Assembly (NCBI GenBank): GCA_949372875.1
Contig: CASIAW010000006.1
Location: 23,150 to 87,149, forward strand
Direction of reading: 5' to 3'
DNA length: 64,000 nucleotides
Origin: Candidatus Poseidoniaceae archaeon
GTDB lineage: Archaea > Thermoplasmatota > Poseidoniia > Poseidoniales > Poseidoniaceae
Part shown: positions 9,159 to 17,444 of the stretch, one piece after another
How positions within the stretch are numbered: the first letter of the stretch is position 1
Layout: each line of letters opens with the position of its first letter
The notes under the pieces: generated by a model
What the model was told of the DNA's origin: nothing
The model's input: only the letters and a program-made list of their open reading frames with translations
The model's database searches: none
Translations under genes and position numbers: made by a program

Positions 9159-9335
9159 GGCCGGTCCTACGGTTTTGAGTATATCAACCCATCTTAATGC
9201 CTTTTTACGACATTCATTCTCTCAAACCTGCCGGAAAGTGGAATTGCGGCTGAAATCTATCGGTTCTCTACGATGAAATGGGTTTGTCCGTTTCATTCAA
9301 AGGTCGCCAATGATTGCATTGATTTGGGGAAGTTC

Positions 9336-10586
9336 ATGTCTGGTCACATCACCGGTCTCGATGCTCGAATGATTCTCGATAGTCGTGGGAATCCAACCGT
9401 TGAAGTTGACTGTTATGTCGATGGGAATTTACTCGGGCGTGCAGCGGTTCCTTCAGGCGCTTCCACCGGTGCGTATGAATCACTTGAAATGCGTGACGGA
9501 GATGCATCGAGATATCTTGGAAAAGGGGTTACACAGGCTGTTGAAAATGTCACGGACAGAATCGAAGAAGTTCTTCTCGGTATGCCGGTTGATGAACAAC
9601 GTATCCTCGACGAATTGATGATTGAATTAGACGGCACTCCCAACAAAGCCGAGTTGGGTGCAAACGCAATGCTCGGTGCGTCTCTTGCATGCCTCCATGC
9701 GGGCGCTGCAATTCATGAATTACCTTTATGGAAATATATCGGTGGAGTGGCAGGTGGCTTGATGCCGGTACCAATGCTGAACATCTTGAACGGAGGCGCT
9801 CATGCTGCAAGCAACGTTGATGTTCAAGAATTCATGGTCATGCCTCACGGTTTTGATACATTCGAAGAAGGACTTCGAGCAGGAGTTGAAACTTATCACG
9901 CCCTCAAAAAAGAACTCAAAACAGACGGTTTGCTCGGCGGTGTTGGCGATGAGGGGGGTTTTGCCCCTAATTTACCGGCGAATGAGGATGGTTTGAAATA
10001 CATGGTTCGAGCCATTGAAAGTGCTGGATATTCCGTTGAAGAAATGGGGATTGCGATGGACGTAGCTGCAACTGAATTTCATGAAAAAGACGGTTACCAC
10101 ATGGATGGTAAAGTTCTGTCAAGTGAAGAACTCGCAAACGTATATTCTGGATGGCTTGATGAATACCCTATTCTCTCAATCGAAGATGGATTTGGAGAAG
10201 ATGACTGGCGTGGGTGGACAAACTTTACCAAACGTGAAGGGCATAGAGTTCAATCGGTTGGAGATGACTTGTTTGTCACTCAGTCTGAACGTTTAGCCCA
10301 AGGTATCGAACTCGGTGCTGCGAACGCCATGCTCGTTAAGTTGAATCAAGTGGGGACAGTCACTGAGACCCTTGAAGCAATGGATCTAGCAACTTCAAAC
10401 GGTTTCAATAATGTCATTTCACACCGTAGCGGGGAAACAGAAGATGTAACAATTGCTGACCTTGCCGTAGGGACTCGTGCAGGCCAAATCAAAACCGGCG
10501 CACCAGCTCGAAGTGATCGGGTTGCAAAGTATAACCAACTGTTGCGCATCGCTGCAGATGTTGATGAATATCGTTCACCGTTTTGA
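9336..10586 (+). CDS. eno: enolase
   Basis: Converts 2-phosphoglycerate to phosphoenolpyruvate. The open frame starts at 9273, but the family N-terminus (MSGHITGLDARMILDSRGNP) begins at 9336. Signature elements: SGASTGAYE, GDEGGFAPN, SIEDGFGEDDW (metal ligands), VKLNQVGTVTET, SHRSGETED and KTGAPARSDRVAKYN. The length of 416 residues is typical for archaea. Together with pyruvate kinase at 21.4 kb the window encodes two lower-glycolysis enzymes, though not in one operon. Confidence 0.95.
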   Translation: MSGHITGLDARMILDSRGNPTVEVDCYVDGNLLGRAAVPSGASTGAYESLEMRDGDASRYLGKGVTQAVENVTDRIEEVLLGMPVDEQRILDELMIELDGTPNKAELGANAMLGASLACLHAGAAIHELPLWKYIGGVAGGLMPVPMLNILNGGAHAASNVDVQEFMVMPHGFDTFEEGLRAGVETYHALKKELKTDGLLGGVGDEGGFAPNLPANEDGLKYMVRAIESAGYSVEEMGIAMDVAATEFHEKDGYHMDGKVLSSEELANVYSGWLDEYPILSIEDGFGEDDWRGWTNFTKREGHRVQSVGDDLFVTQSERLAQGIELGAANAMLVKLNQVGTVTETLEAMDLATSNGFNNVISHRSGETEDVTIADLAVGTRAGQIKTGAPARSDRVAKYNQLLRIAADVDEYRSPF

Positions 10587-10605
10587 CGGCTTTTGAATTA
10601 CAGTC

Positions 10606-10614
10606 GTTTAAGTA
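10606..10614 (+). promoter_or_regulatory. possible TATA box for the fasciclin gene
   Basis: The AT-rich string gtttaagta lies about 27 bp upstream of the ATG at 10637. That spacing fits an archaeal TATA box serving a leaderless or nearly leaderless transcript. There is no purine-rich ribosome-binding site directly before the ATG. This is a single-site guess by eye. Confidence 0.3.
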
Positions 10615-10636
10615 GGGGCTGTGAAAAAATAGCAGC

Positions 10637-12844
10637 ATGAAGAGAACACTCGTATCCCTCATTTTAGCCAGCCTACTCGTATCAACCCTACCACTCAACG
10701 TGGCAGCCGATGAAACCGAAGATATACCAACAAACGCCGCAGCAACAGGAGTTCATGACTCTCTCGTAGCCGCACTGACCCACGCCAATCTTGTGGCAAC
10801 ACTGCAAGGCAACGGACCATTCACGGTCTTTGCCCCTACTGATGCTGCATTTGCAGCAGCAGGCATTGATCTTAACGACTTCGACACCGAAGAGGAGAAC
10901 AACACCCTCTCTGATATTCTTCTCTACCACGTTTACAGTGGTGCAGTTGCATCCAGTGATGTTACTGACGGTCTAACCGTTACAATGGTGAACGGAGCAG
11001 ATGCCACTTTTACAGTCGCCTCTGACGGAACAGTCATGGTCGGTGATGCGACCGTTACAACAGCGGATGTCCAAGCCAGTAACGGCGTCATCCATGTTAT
11101 CGACAAGGTGCTCACTCCGCCGGCGCCTGGGCCATCTCTTGACATTCCAGCTACAGCTCAATCGACTGGTGTGCATGATTCGCTCGTAGCAGCACTCACC
11201 AAGGCAAGCCTAGTTTCAACTCTGCAAGATGTGGGACCCTACACGGTTTTCGCTCCAACGGACCAAGCCTTCACCGATGCAGGAATTGATCTCTCAGCAT
11301 TTGAAACCGAAACAGAAATCGCAGCGCTGGCAGACATTCTTCTCTACCACGTTTACTCCGGTGCAGTCGCATCAACAGACGTAACTGACGGACTCACAGT
11401 CGCAATGGTAAACGGAGACGATGCAACCTTCTCCGTCACCGATACAGCCGTAATGATTGAAGGAGCAACCGTAACAACAGCAGATGTCATGACAACAAAC
11501 GGTGTTATTCACGTCATCGATAAGGTCCTAACCCCACCGGCGGACCCAGTCGTCCTGTCAGACATTCCAACAATTGCTCAGTCGACGGGTGTCCACGATT
11601 CGCTTGTTGCTGCACTGACAAAAGCCAACCTCGTAGCCACATTGCAAGGAGACGGACCGTTCACGGTATTTGCACCAACGGACCAGGCCTTCACAGACGC
11701 AGGTATTGACCTTGCAACATTTGAAACTGAGGAAGAGATTGCAACACTCACCGACATCCTCCTTTACCACGTCGCATCAGGTGCAGTCGCATCCACAGAC
11801 GTCACAGACGGACTCACTGTCACCATGGTGAACGGAGACAACGCCACTTTCACCGTGACTGCCGACGCAGTAACGATTGAAGGAGCAACAGTCACAACAG
11901 CCGATGTCATAGCAAGTAACGGTGTCGTTCATATCATCGACAAGGTCCTCATGCCACCGGCAGACCCAGTCGTTCTGTCAGACATTCCAACAATTGCTCA
12001 ATCAACAGGCGTCCACGACTCGCTTGTTGCTGCACTGACAAAAGCCAACCTCGTAGCCACATTGCAGGGAGACGGACCGTTCACGGTATTTGCCCCAACG
12101 GACGAAGCCTTTACCAACGCAGGCATTGATTTGGACACCTTTGTCACTGATGAAGAAATAGCTACCCTCTCTGATATCTTGCTCTATCACGTGTTTTCTG
12201 GCGCAGTCGCATCAACTGATGTGACTGACGGATTGACCGTCGCAATGGTTAACGGAGACAATGCAAGTTTCACAGTTACCGCTGCTGGTGTAACAATTGA
12301 AGGGGCAAATGTCGTCACAGCTGATGTTACAGCGAGCAACGGTGTTGTTCACGTCATTGACAAGGTCCTCACGCCACCGGCAGACCCCGTTGTTGAACCA
12401 GAACTCACTCCGTGTGATGCTGTCGTTCGAATCGCTCCAAGTGGAATGAAATACAGTCCATCAGAAGTTTCTATCACCGTTGGTCAAACAGTTTGCTGGC
12501 AATGGGAAAATGAATCCATGGCCCACAACGTGCGAGAAGTCGATGGAGATCAATCGACGACATATGCAGCGAACGGAGTTTCTTCAGGCACCGCTATGAC
12601 AACACTCGATTTCCGTTATACTTTCGAGGAAGACAGCACCACCTTCTACTACGCTTGTGAGCCTCACCTGGCTGCAGGAATGTTCGGCAAGGTCATTGTC
12701 GGTGATGGCGGAGTTGTGGCAACACCGCCAGCCACAGACAACAGTATGGACTCTGATGAAGAATCTGTTCCAGGTTTCCTCGTGGCCATGACGACAATCG
12801 CTCTTGCCGGAGCGGTTATTGTATCGTCTCGACGAACTGAGTGA
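10637..12844 (+). CDS. secreted four-fasciclin-domain protein fused to a type-I copper domain, PGF-anchored
   Basis: 735 residues. The signal peptide ends near NVAADE. Four FAS1 domains follow as exact 140-residue units (29-168, 169-308, 309-448, 449-588), each with HDSLVAAL, GPFTVFAPTD, ILLYHV and NGVIHVIDKVL blocks. A cupredoxin domain (about 595-690) has a complete type-I copper ligand set: H630, C674, H677 and M682. The tail ESVPGF, a hydrophobic stretch and SSRR resembles the archaeosortase-processed PGF-CTERM signal. FAS1 domains mediate adhesion; the fused copper domain suggests extracellular electron transfer or copper binding. Both roles are inferences. Confidence 0.9.
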   Translation: MKRTLVSLILASLLVSTLPLNVAADETEDIPTNAAATGVHDSLVAALTHANLVATLQGNGPFTVFAPTDAAFAAAGIDLNDFDTEEENNTLSDILLYHVYSGAVASSDVTDGLTVTMVNGADATFTVASDGTVMVGDATVTTADVQASNGVIHVIDKVLTPPAPGPSLDIPATAQSTGVHDSLVAALTKASLVSTLQDVGPYTVFAPTDQAFTDAGIDLSAFETETEIAALADILLYHVYSGAVASTDVTDGLTVAMVNGDDATFSVTDTAVMIEGATVTTADVMTTNGVIHVIDKVLTPPADPVVLSDIPTIAQSTGVHDSLVAALTKANLVATLQGDGPFTVFAPTDQAFTDAGIDLATFETEEEIATLTDILLYHVASGAVASTDVTDGLTVTMVNGDNATFTVTADAVTIEGATVTTADVIASNGVVHIIDKVLMPPADPVVLSDIPTIAQSTGVHDSLVAALTKANLVATLQGDGPFTVFAPTDEAFTNAGIDLDTFVTDEEIATLSDILLYHVFSGAVASTDVTDGLTVAMVNGDNASFTVTAAGVTIEGANVVTADVTASNGVVHVIDKVLTPPADPVVEPELTPCDAVVRIAPSGMKYSPSEVSITVGQTVCWQWENESMAHNVREVDGDQSTTYAANGVSSGTAMTTLDFRYTFEEDSTTFYYACEPHLAAGMFGKVIVGDGGVVATPPATDNSMDSDEESVPGFLVAMTTIALAGAVIVSSRRTE
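10721..12400 (+). repeat. four exact 420-nt FAS1 coding repeats
   Basis: Units start at 10721, 11141, 11561 and 11981 with no length variation. Units three and four are nearly identical over their first ~120 nt (DIPTIAQSTGVHDSLVAAL onward), while units one and two are more diverged, pointing to recent duplication or gene conversion between the last two. Confidence 0.9.
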
Positions 12845-12960
12845 TATCACTCATCGATGTAGAGCGCTGTCGAACATACCTCATTGAGGTTGAAGGGCAG
12901 TTGCAAGAATCGTGGAGCTAATAGCGAGAGGCCTAAGTCATCAGTTCTCTAACTGAGGGT

Positions 12961-12985
12961 GAGGGGTGCACTCAGTGCACCCCTC
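12961..12985. terminator. perfect 11-bp inverted repeat, candidate terminator or operator
   Basis: The arms gaggggtgcac and gtgcacccctc flank a 3-nt loop. It lies 117 bp after the fasciclin stop and 93 bp before the next plus-strand gene. A strong RNA hairpin here could end or stabilise the fasciclin transcript. There is no T-tract after it, so an operator for the downstream gene is equally possible. Confidence 0.4.
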
Positions 12986-13077
12986 GCTTCAGGCTGAACA
13001 ACTTAGTGCGAGAAACTTTCATGCCTGTTTCCCTACAATGATGCGACATATCAAAGAACAAGGGCAGAATACAGAGC

Positions 13078-13500
13078 ATGAACAACATGGGCGACTCACA
13101 ACGAAAAAGCCGCGACCTTGACCATTTGATGGAGCAGAATTCAACTGAATTAGATTTTCTCTCCGCTTATGGAGGTTCTTCTTCTGAGGGAGACGGCGCT
13201 GCGATATTCGCCGCATTGCGCCGTTTCCTCAAGGCAGGAGGTGTATCGATGACACTTGACAAGAAAGAAACTTCTCTACGTTTTGATTTTGGAAAGGCTT
13301 CAATAGAAGACAAGGGTTGTTTCATATCTTTCAAAGGCAAAAACTTACCTTTGGTAACAAGTGATGTTCAACAAGCAGGATTTATTCAAGGGTCTATGAC
13401 TAAATCTCGAACATCTTGCAAAGTGACAATGGTTGAATGGGGCATTGAACAGCGTCGATTTATTGAACGACTTGTTGAATATCTCAATCACGACGAGTGA
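13078..13500 (+). CDS. hypothetical protein, 140 aa
   Basis: No family is recognised. The N-terminal 45 residues are polar and probably disordered. The rest alternates beta strands (SLRFDFGKASIEDKGCFISF) and ends in a helix (EQRRFIERLVEYL). There is no signal or membrane segment. A second Met at 13087 is a possible start. Its 3' end overlaps the convergent secreted protein gene by 17 nt. Confidence 0.55.
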   Translation: MNNMGDSQRKSRDLDHLMEQNSTELDFLSAYGGSSSEGDGAAIFAALRRFLKAGGVSMTLDKKETSLRFDFGKASIEDKGCFISFKGKNLPLVTSDVQQAGFIQGSMTKSRTSCKVTMVEWGIEQRRFIERLVEYLNHDE

Positions 13501-14059
13501 TAGCTGCAGCCATTACTAGACTTGTCGTTACGAGCAACATGCTGAATCCAGGAATAGATTCACTTTCAGAACCAGTATTGCATCCATCATCATTGTAATC
13601 AACTCCGCCCCAACCTGAATCTTGTTGATAATAACAGGAAGACCATGTCTTGTACCAATCACCATTTGGATAATTCGTGTAGTTGTCATCACTGTAAGTC
13701 GCTTTGACTCTCCAATTCACATAAGTGTGGTCGGAGGGTGGTGTGACTGAAATGGATTGAGTTTGATCTACAATAGTTGCCTCCATCAAGACTGGAGGGT
13801 CGCATACACCGTTGTTGGTACAAACCTGAGTTGTAATCTCAAAAGTGGTACCGTTCTCATATGCCTCATCATCCATTACAAGAGTAAGTCCCCACGACTC
13901 CCCATCTGTTGAAGGCGTGGTCCGCTCTGCGATAGAAAAGGGCACGTCCTCTTCGGAGGGCGATACGTCTTCACCAGCGACGACTTCGCTTCCGAGTGCA
14001 GCCATAGGAATCATCATCAATGCTATGACAAGTAAAACGATGCAACCGCGCAGATTCAT
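13484..14059 (-). CDS. secreted protein with PGF-CTERM-like anchor
   Basis: 191 residues. It has a signal peptide (GCIVLLVIALMMIPMAALGS), then a beta-rich domain with one cysteine pair in VCTNNGVCDPP and aromatic/aspartate-rich segments near the C-terminus. The tail ESIPGF plus hydrophobic stretch plus TRRD matches the PGF-CTERM pattern. It is probably processed and lipid-anchored outside the membrane. No domain family was recognised. Confidence 0.75.
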   Translation of the reverse strand: MNLRGCIVLLVIALMMIPMAALGSEVVAGEDVSPSEEDVPFSIAERTTPSTDGESWGLTLVMDDEAYENGTTFEITTQVCTNNGVCDPPVLMEATIVDQTQSISVTPPSDHTYVNWRVKATYSDDNYTNYPNGDWYKTWSSCYYQQDSGWGGVDYNDDGCNTGSESESIPGFSMLLVTTSLVMAAAITRRD

Positions 14060-14108
14060 ATCAACGCCATAGCGTGGTCGTATTTATGTGTAAGGTGTAG
14101 ATTTCAAA

Positions 14109-14600
14109 CTACGATTCCATGCCCCAGAGTTCATCCCCAACCCAATGCAATGTATTGATACCCTTTCCTTTTGTTAGGTTTGTCAATTCCTCTGCATTCA
14201 TTGTTGCCCATCCAATGGCCAGTGGTCGTTTGTGTGTCATGTCTCGAATCCAAACAAGGTCTCCGACTTCGATACTCGCATCTGCTGCATGAACGCCAGC
14301 CACCATACAATCAGCCCCTTTCATCAAAAAAGGAATTGCACCATGGTCAACTTCAACCCACTTTCCAGCATTATCATGGTCAAGAAAACCCCGCAAAGTC
14401 AAGAATACAAATCGTTCACGCTCTTGGTTTTGAACTTCGATTGCTTTTGCGATTTTATCGACTAAAACCATCGACCATGGGCCGTATTCAGCCATTTCAA
14501 GAAAAGCCCCATCGACTTGAAGGTCGATTCCCAAATCGCTTTCCAGAGTTTTGAGGAGGGGGGCGATTTTCTTTCGACGAACTGGTCGTCGTTTTTTCAT
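14109..14600 (-). CDS. PUA-domain protein, MCT-1/Tma20-like
   Basis: A frame is open to 14627; the Met at 14600 follows a ggag motif and starts a basic N-terminus (KKRRPVRRKK). The C-terminal PUA domain carries GAIPFLMKGADCMVAG, VWIRD, PLAIGWATMNAEEL and GKGINTLHWVGDELW. The last block mirrors the KG-x-GIxxxHxxxDxLW ending of eukaryotic MCTS1/Tma20, a translation re-initiation factor subunit. In archaea such proteins are thought to bind RNA or the ribosome. It is divergent from the FAH gene. Confidence 0.8.
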   Translation of the reverse strand: MKKRRPVRRKKIAPLLKTLESDLGIDLQVDGAFLEMAEYGPWSMVLVDKIAKAIEVQNQERERFVFLTLRGFLDHDNAGKWVEVDHGAIPFLMKGADCMVAGVHAADASIEVGDLVWIRDMTHKRPLAIGWATMNAEELTNLTKGKGINTLHWVGDELWGMES

Positions 14601-14629
14601 ACTCCAATCGCGGGTCATAGTCCGCACAC

Positions 14630-15304
14630 ATGCACTTTGTTTTTGACGCTTGGCTTGACCCTGTGTTTGATGAAGGAGAAACGCTTGGTGTTACTATGGC
14701 GCTATGGTGTACGATTCGAACATTTGCAAAACATGCTCTTGAATTAGGCAATGAACAACCAGCAACTCCAGTCTTTTTTGTCAAACCAAACAACTGCCTT
14801 CAAAGAACGGGCCCTCTTTTAGTTTCATCTCACCCTGGAGAAGTGCACCATGAAATCGAATGTGTTGTTCGTTTGAATAAACATTCACAACCTGAAGCAA
14901 TTGCGGTTGGTCTTGATCTCACGGACCGTATGACACAAGGCGAACTTCGGGCTGAACAATTACCTTGGACGAAAGGAAAATGCTTCCGAGGGAGCGCATA
15001 TGTTGGAGGTTTTGTCGAATGGAAGGACACGTTTGAATCATTGGTTGATGAACAGCATGACCTTCGACTCCAACTCCGGGTCAATGATGTGTTAGTTCAA
15101 TCTGCTCGGCTCTCCGAAATGACAATCTCACCTTCCTCACAAATCGAAGAATTACTCTCATGGGCGCCAGTTGCAGCCGGCGATTATCTGTTTACTGGAA
15201 CTCCCGCAGGCGTAGGACAACTTCACCCAAGAGACCGAGTTTATGCTACTCTAGAAACACTCGATGGCACAGTCTTGTCATATATTGACACCCAATGTGA
15301 TTAG
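14630..15304 (+). CDS. fumarylacetoacetate hydrolase family protein
   Basis: 224 residues. Family blocks: FFVKPNNCL, HPGEVHHEIECVVRL (metal-binding Glu pair), VGLDLTDR (Asp ligand), LPWTKGKCFRGSAYVG, QLRVND and GDYLFTGTPAGVGQL. Length and motifs fit FAHD1/YcgM-like acylpyruvate hydrolases or oxaloacetate decarboxylases; the substrate cannot be assigned. It is followed after 54 bp by eS8 and then SRP19 on the same strand. Confidence 0.85.
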   Translation: MHFVFDAWLDPVFDEGETLGVTMALWCTIRTFAKHALELGNEQPATPVFFVKPNNCLQRTGPLLVSSHPGEVHHEIECVVRLNKHSQPEAIAVGLDLTDRMTQGELRAEQLPWTKGKCFRGSAYVGGFVEWKDTFESLVDEQHDLRLQLRVNDVLVQSARLSEMTISPSSQIEELLSWAPVAAGDYLFTGTPAGVGQLHPRDRVYATLETLDGTVLSYIDTQCD

Positions 15305-15358
15305 GGTTGCTTTCTTATATGCCCTGCTGGTGGATTGGCTTTGCAAGGTGGCATCATT

Positions 15359-15739
15359 ATGGCTCAATGGCATGGTATCTCTCGACGTAAACCCAGTGGC
15401 GGACGCAAAGTACAGGCTCGCAGCAAGCGCTCTACTGAAATTTCAACTGAGAAGCAATTGGCTCTCGTTGGAGAACCTAAGCGTAAGATTTACCGACGAA
15501 CTGGTGGAAACACATTGGTTCGTGTGATGTCAGAAAACCGTGTCTCAATTAACAATCCTAAGAAGGGAACGACAACAATCGGAACCATTCACAACGTCAT
15601 TGAAAACGAGTCGGACCCAAACTATGTTCGACGAAACATCCTAGTCAAAGGTGCTGTTATCGAAACTGACCAAGGCCGAGTCCGAGTTACTTCTCGCCCC
15701 GGTAAGGACGGCGTTATCAACGGCATCCTTCTTGATTGA
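15359..15739 (+). CDS. rps8e: small-subunit ribosomal protein eS8
   Basis: The frame extends to 15335, but the conserved N-terminus MAQWHGISRRKPSGGR starts at 15359. Typical segments: KRKIYRRTGGNTLVRV, NPKKGTTTIGTI, NYVRRNILVKGAVIETDQG and VTSRPGKDGVING. The 126-residue length is normal for archaeal S8e, which binds 16S rRNA. It is clustered with SRP19 downstream. Confidence 0.95.
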   Translation: MAQWHGISRRKPSGGRKVQARSKRSTEISTEKQLALVGEPKRKIYRRTGGNTLVRVMSENRVSINNPKKGTTTIGTIHNVIENESDPNYVRRNILVKGAVIETDQGRVRVTSRPGKDGVINGILLD

Positions 15740-15795
15740 AGCCGTTCCGCAGGTTTCAAATCATTCTCGCTCTTCGGTGCAATTGGTGAATGGAA

Positions 15796-16257
15796 ATGGA
15801 CCACAACCCTGACAGAATTTGTGTTTGGCCTGGTTATTTCAATACTCGGACATCTCGTCGAAACGGTCGGAGAGTTCCAAAAGACTCGTCAGTTATCAAA
15901 CCCGATATTGACGGGCTTTTTCTTGCAGCTCGTAAACTCGGTTTGAAAAAAATAAAGCGTGATGAGGGCGTATCACATCCCTCCCGCCCCCATCTTAAAG
16001 AAGGTAGAATGTGGGTTTCTCGAGGCGGCTCTAAACAATCAGTCGGGGCGAATTCAAAAGAAGAACTTCTGCAACTGATTGGTGCACAGTGGCGCCAAAT
16101 GCAGCGAGATCAAAAAGATGCCACTGTTGAGAGAATTGCTCAAGGTCCACAAACAGGTGACCGCAGAGCACGTTCCCAGCGAAAAAACCGTTCAAGTGAC
16201 TCCTCAGCTGAAAAGCGATCAAGTTTCAAGAAACGTTCAAGTTTCAAGAAGCGCTGA
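15796..16257 (+). CDS. srp19: signal recognition particle protein SRP19
   Basis: Binds 7S RNA and promotes SRP54 assembly. Conserved blocks RICVWPGYFN, GRRVPKDSSV, LFLAARKLGLK and HP...EGRMWV identify the family. A Met at 15790 is possible, but 15796 (MDHNPDR) is closer to the family start. The C-terminal extension is very basic and ends in a tandem KRSSFKK duplication, probably RNA-binding. The stop lies one base from the convergent ilvE stop. Confidence 0.92.
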   Translation: MDHNPDRICVWPGYFNTRTSRRNGRRVPKDSSVIKPDIDGLFLAARKLGLKKIKRDEGVSHPSRPHLKEGRMWVSRGGSKQSVGANSKEELLQLIGAQWRQMQRDQKDATVERIAQGPQTGDRRARSQRKNRSSDSSAEKRSSFKKRSSFKKR

Positions 16258-16258
16258 T

Positions 16259-17278
16259 TCACTGAGGAACTTCATGCAACCAACCGAAGATATCTTCTTC
16301 GATTTCATTTTGAATCCCAACAAGGTGATTGTAGAGTTTTTCAGTGACTGGACCAGGTTTTTGATTACCATACGTCGCTTTTTCTTCTCCTTTGGTAATC
16401 GAGCCAATTGGGGATATCACAGCAGCCGTTCCGCAACAAAATGCTTCATCAGCAGCCATGGCGAAGTCAGCAGAGACCTTTGTCTCGATGACTTCGTAAC
16501 CATTGTGGCGAGCAAGTTGGATAATTGATTGACGGGTGATTCCGGGTAGAATTGTTCCTGTTAGTTCAGGGGTATAGAGCACATTGTCCTTGACACAAAA
16601 GAAATTCGCAGCACCGACTTCTTCGACATATGTGTGTGTTTCAGCATCCAAATAAATGACTTCAGCGAATCCAGCTTCCTTTGCTTTCTTGCTTGGCATC
16701 ATGCCTGGAGCATAGTTTCCAATTGCTTTCACGCCACCCGAGCCGCCTGGCGCTGCACGATGATATTCTTCAGAAATCAGCAGATCGATGGCTGAAACGC
16801 CACCTTTGAAGTAGGGGCCTACCGGTGTGACATAGACCAAGAAGGTGTACTCTGGTGCCGGAGCAACGCCAAGGATAGGTCCAGACCCCATAAGCAGTGG
16901 CCGGACATACATAGCGCCCTTTCCAGTTGGAGGAACCCAGCGAAGGTTTGCTTGGACGCATTGTTCGACTGCGTCAATAAAAATTGATTCTGGGACTGGT
17001 GGCATCTTCAGTCTGTCTGCCCCACGTTGCATTCGACGAGCATTTTCTTCAGGTCGGAAAAAGACAATACGGTCTTTTGATGTACGGAATGCTTTCATTC
17101 CTTCAAACAGCCCTTGCCCATAATTGAGGACACCTGCTGCTGGAGAAATTTCCATTGGCCCATAGGGGCGTAAGTCGCCCGGCATCCATGGCTCGGTAGA
17201 ACTTGTTTTGGTGAGATACATGGTGTCAGTGGGGGTGAGTGAAAAAGTAAGGCTGTCCCAATCAATTTCTTTTGACAT
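16259..17278 (-). CDS. ilvE: branched-chain amino acid aminotransferase
   Basis: PLP-dependent fold-type IV enzyme for the last step of Leu/Ile/Val synthesis. Blocks: YGQGLFEGMKAFR, MYVRPLLMGSG, GGVKAIGNYAPGM (with the Schiff-base Lys), EVGAANFFCV, GTILPGITRQSI and EAFCCGTAAVISPIGSI. At about 340 residues it resembles the longer eukaryote/bacterial BCAT branch. The second of two adjacent Met codons follows an aggtg-type ribosome site. Confidence 0.93.
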   Translation of the reverse strand: MSKEIDWDSLTFSLTPTDTMYLTKTSSTEPWMPGDLRPYGPMEISPAAGVLNYGQGLFEGMKAFRTSKDRIVFFRPEENARRMQRGADRLKMPPVPESIFIDAVEQCVQANLRWVPPTGKGAMYVRPLLMGSGPILGVAPAPEYTFLVYVTPVGPYFKGGVSAIDLLISEEYHRAAPGGSGGVKAIGNYAPGMMPSKKAKEAGFAEVIYLDAETHTYVEEVGAANFFCVKDNVLYTPELTGTILPGITRQSIIQLARHNGYEVIETKVSADFAMAADEAFCCGTAAVISPIGSITKGEEKATYGNQKPGPVTEKLYNHLVGIQNEIEEDIFGWLHEVPQ

Positions 17279-17444
17279 CATAGCACCTGCCTTAGCAATT
17301 CATCCAAGGAGGTGGGGCTTTCAATCATTCCTCTCTCAAAACATGGATTTTTGATATGTTTTTACACGTAGGCTTCACATTTTATCGACGGCATATGAAG
17401 GCAAGACCCTTAGAGTGGGTTAACATGCTTCAATTTGAGGTGAA

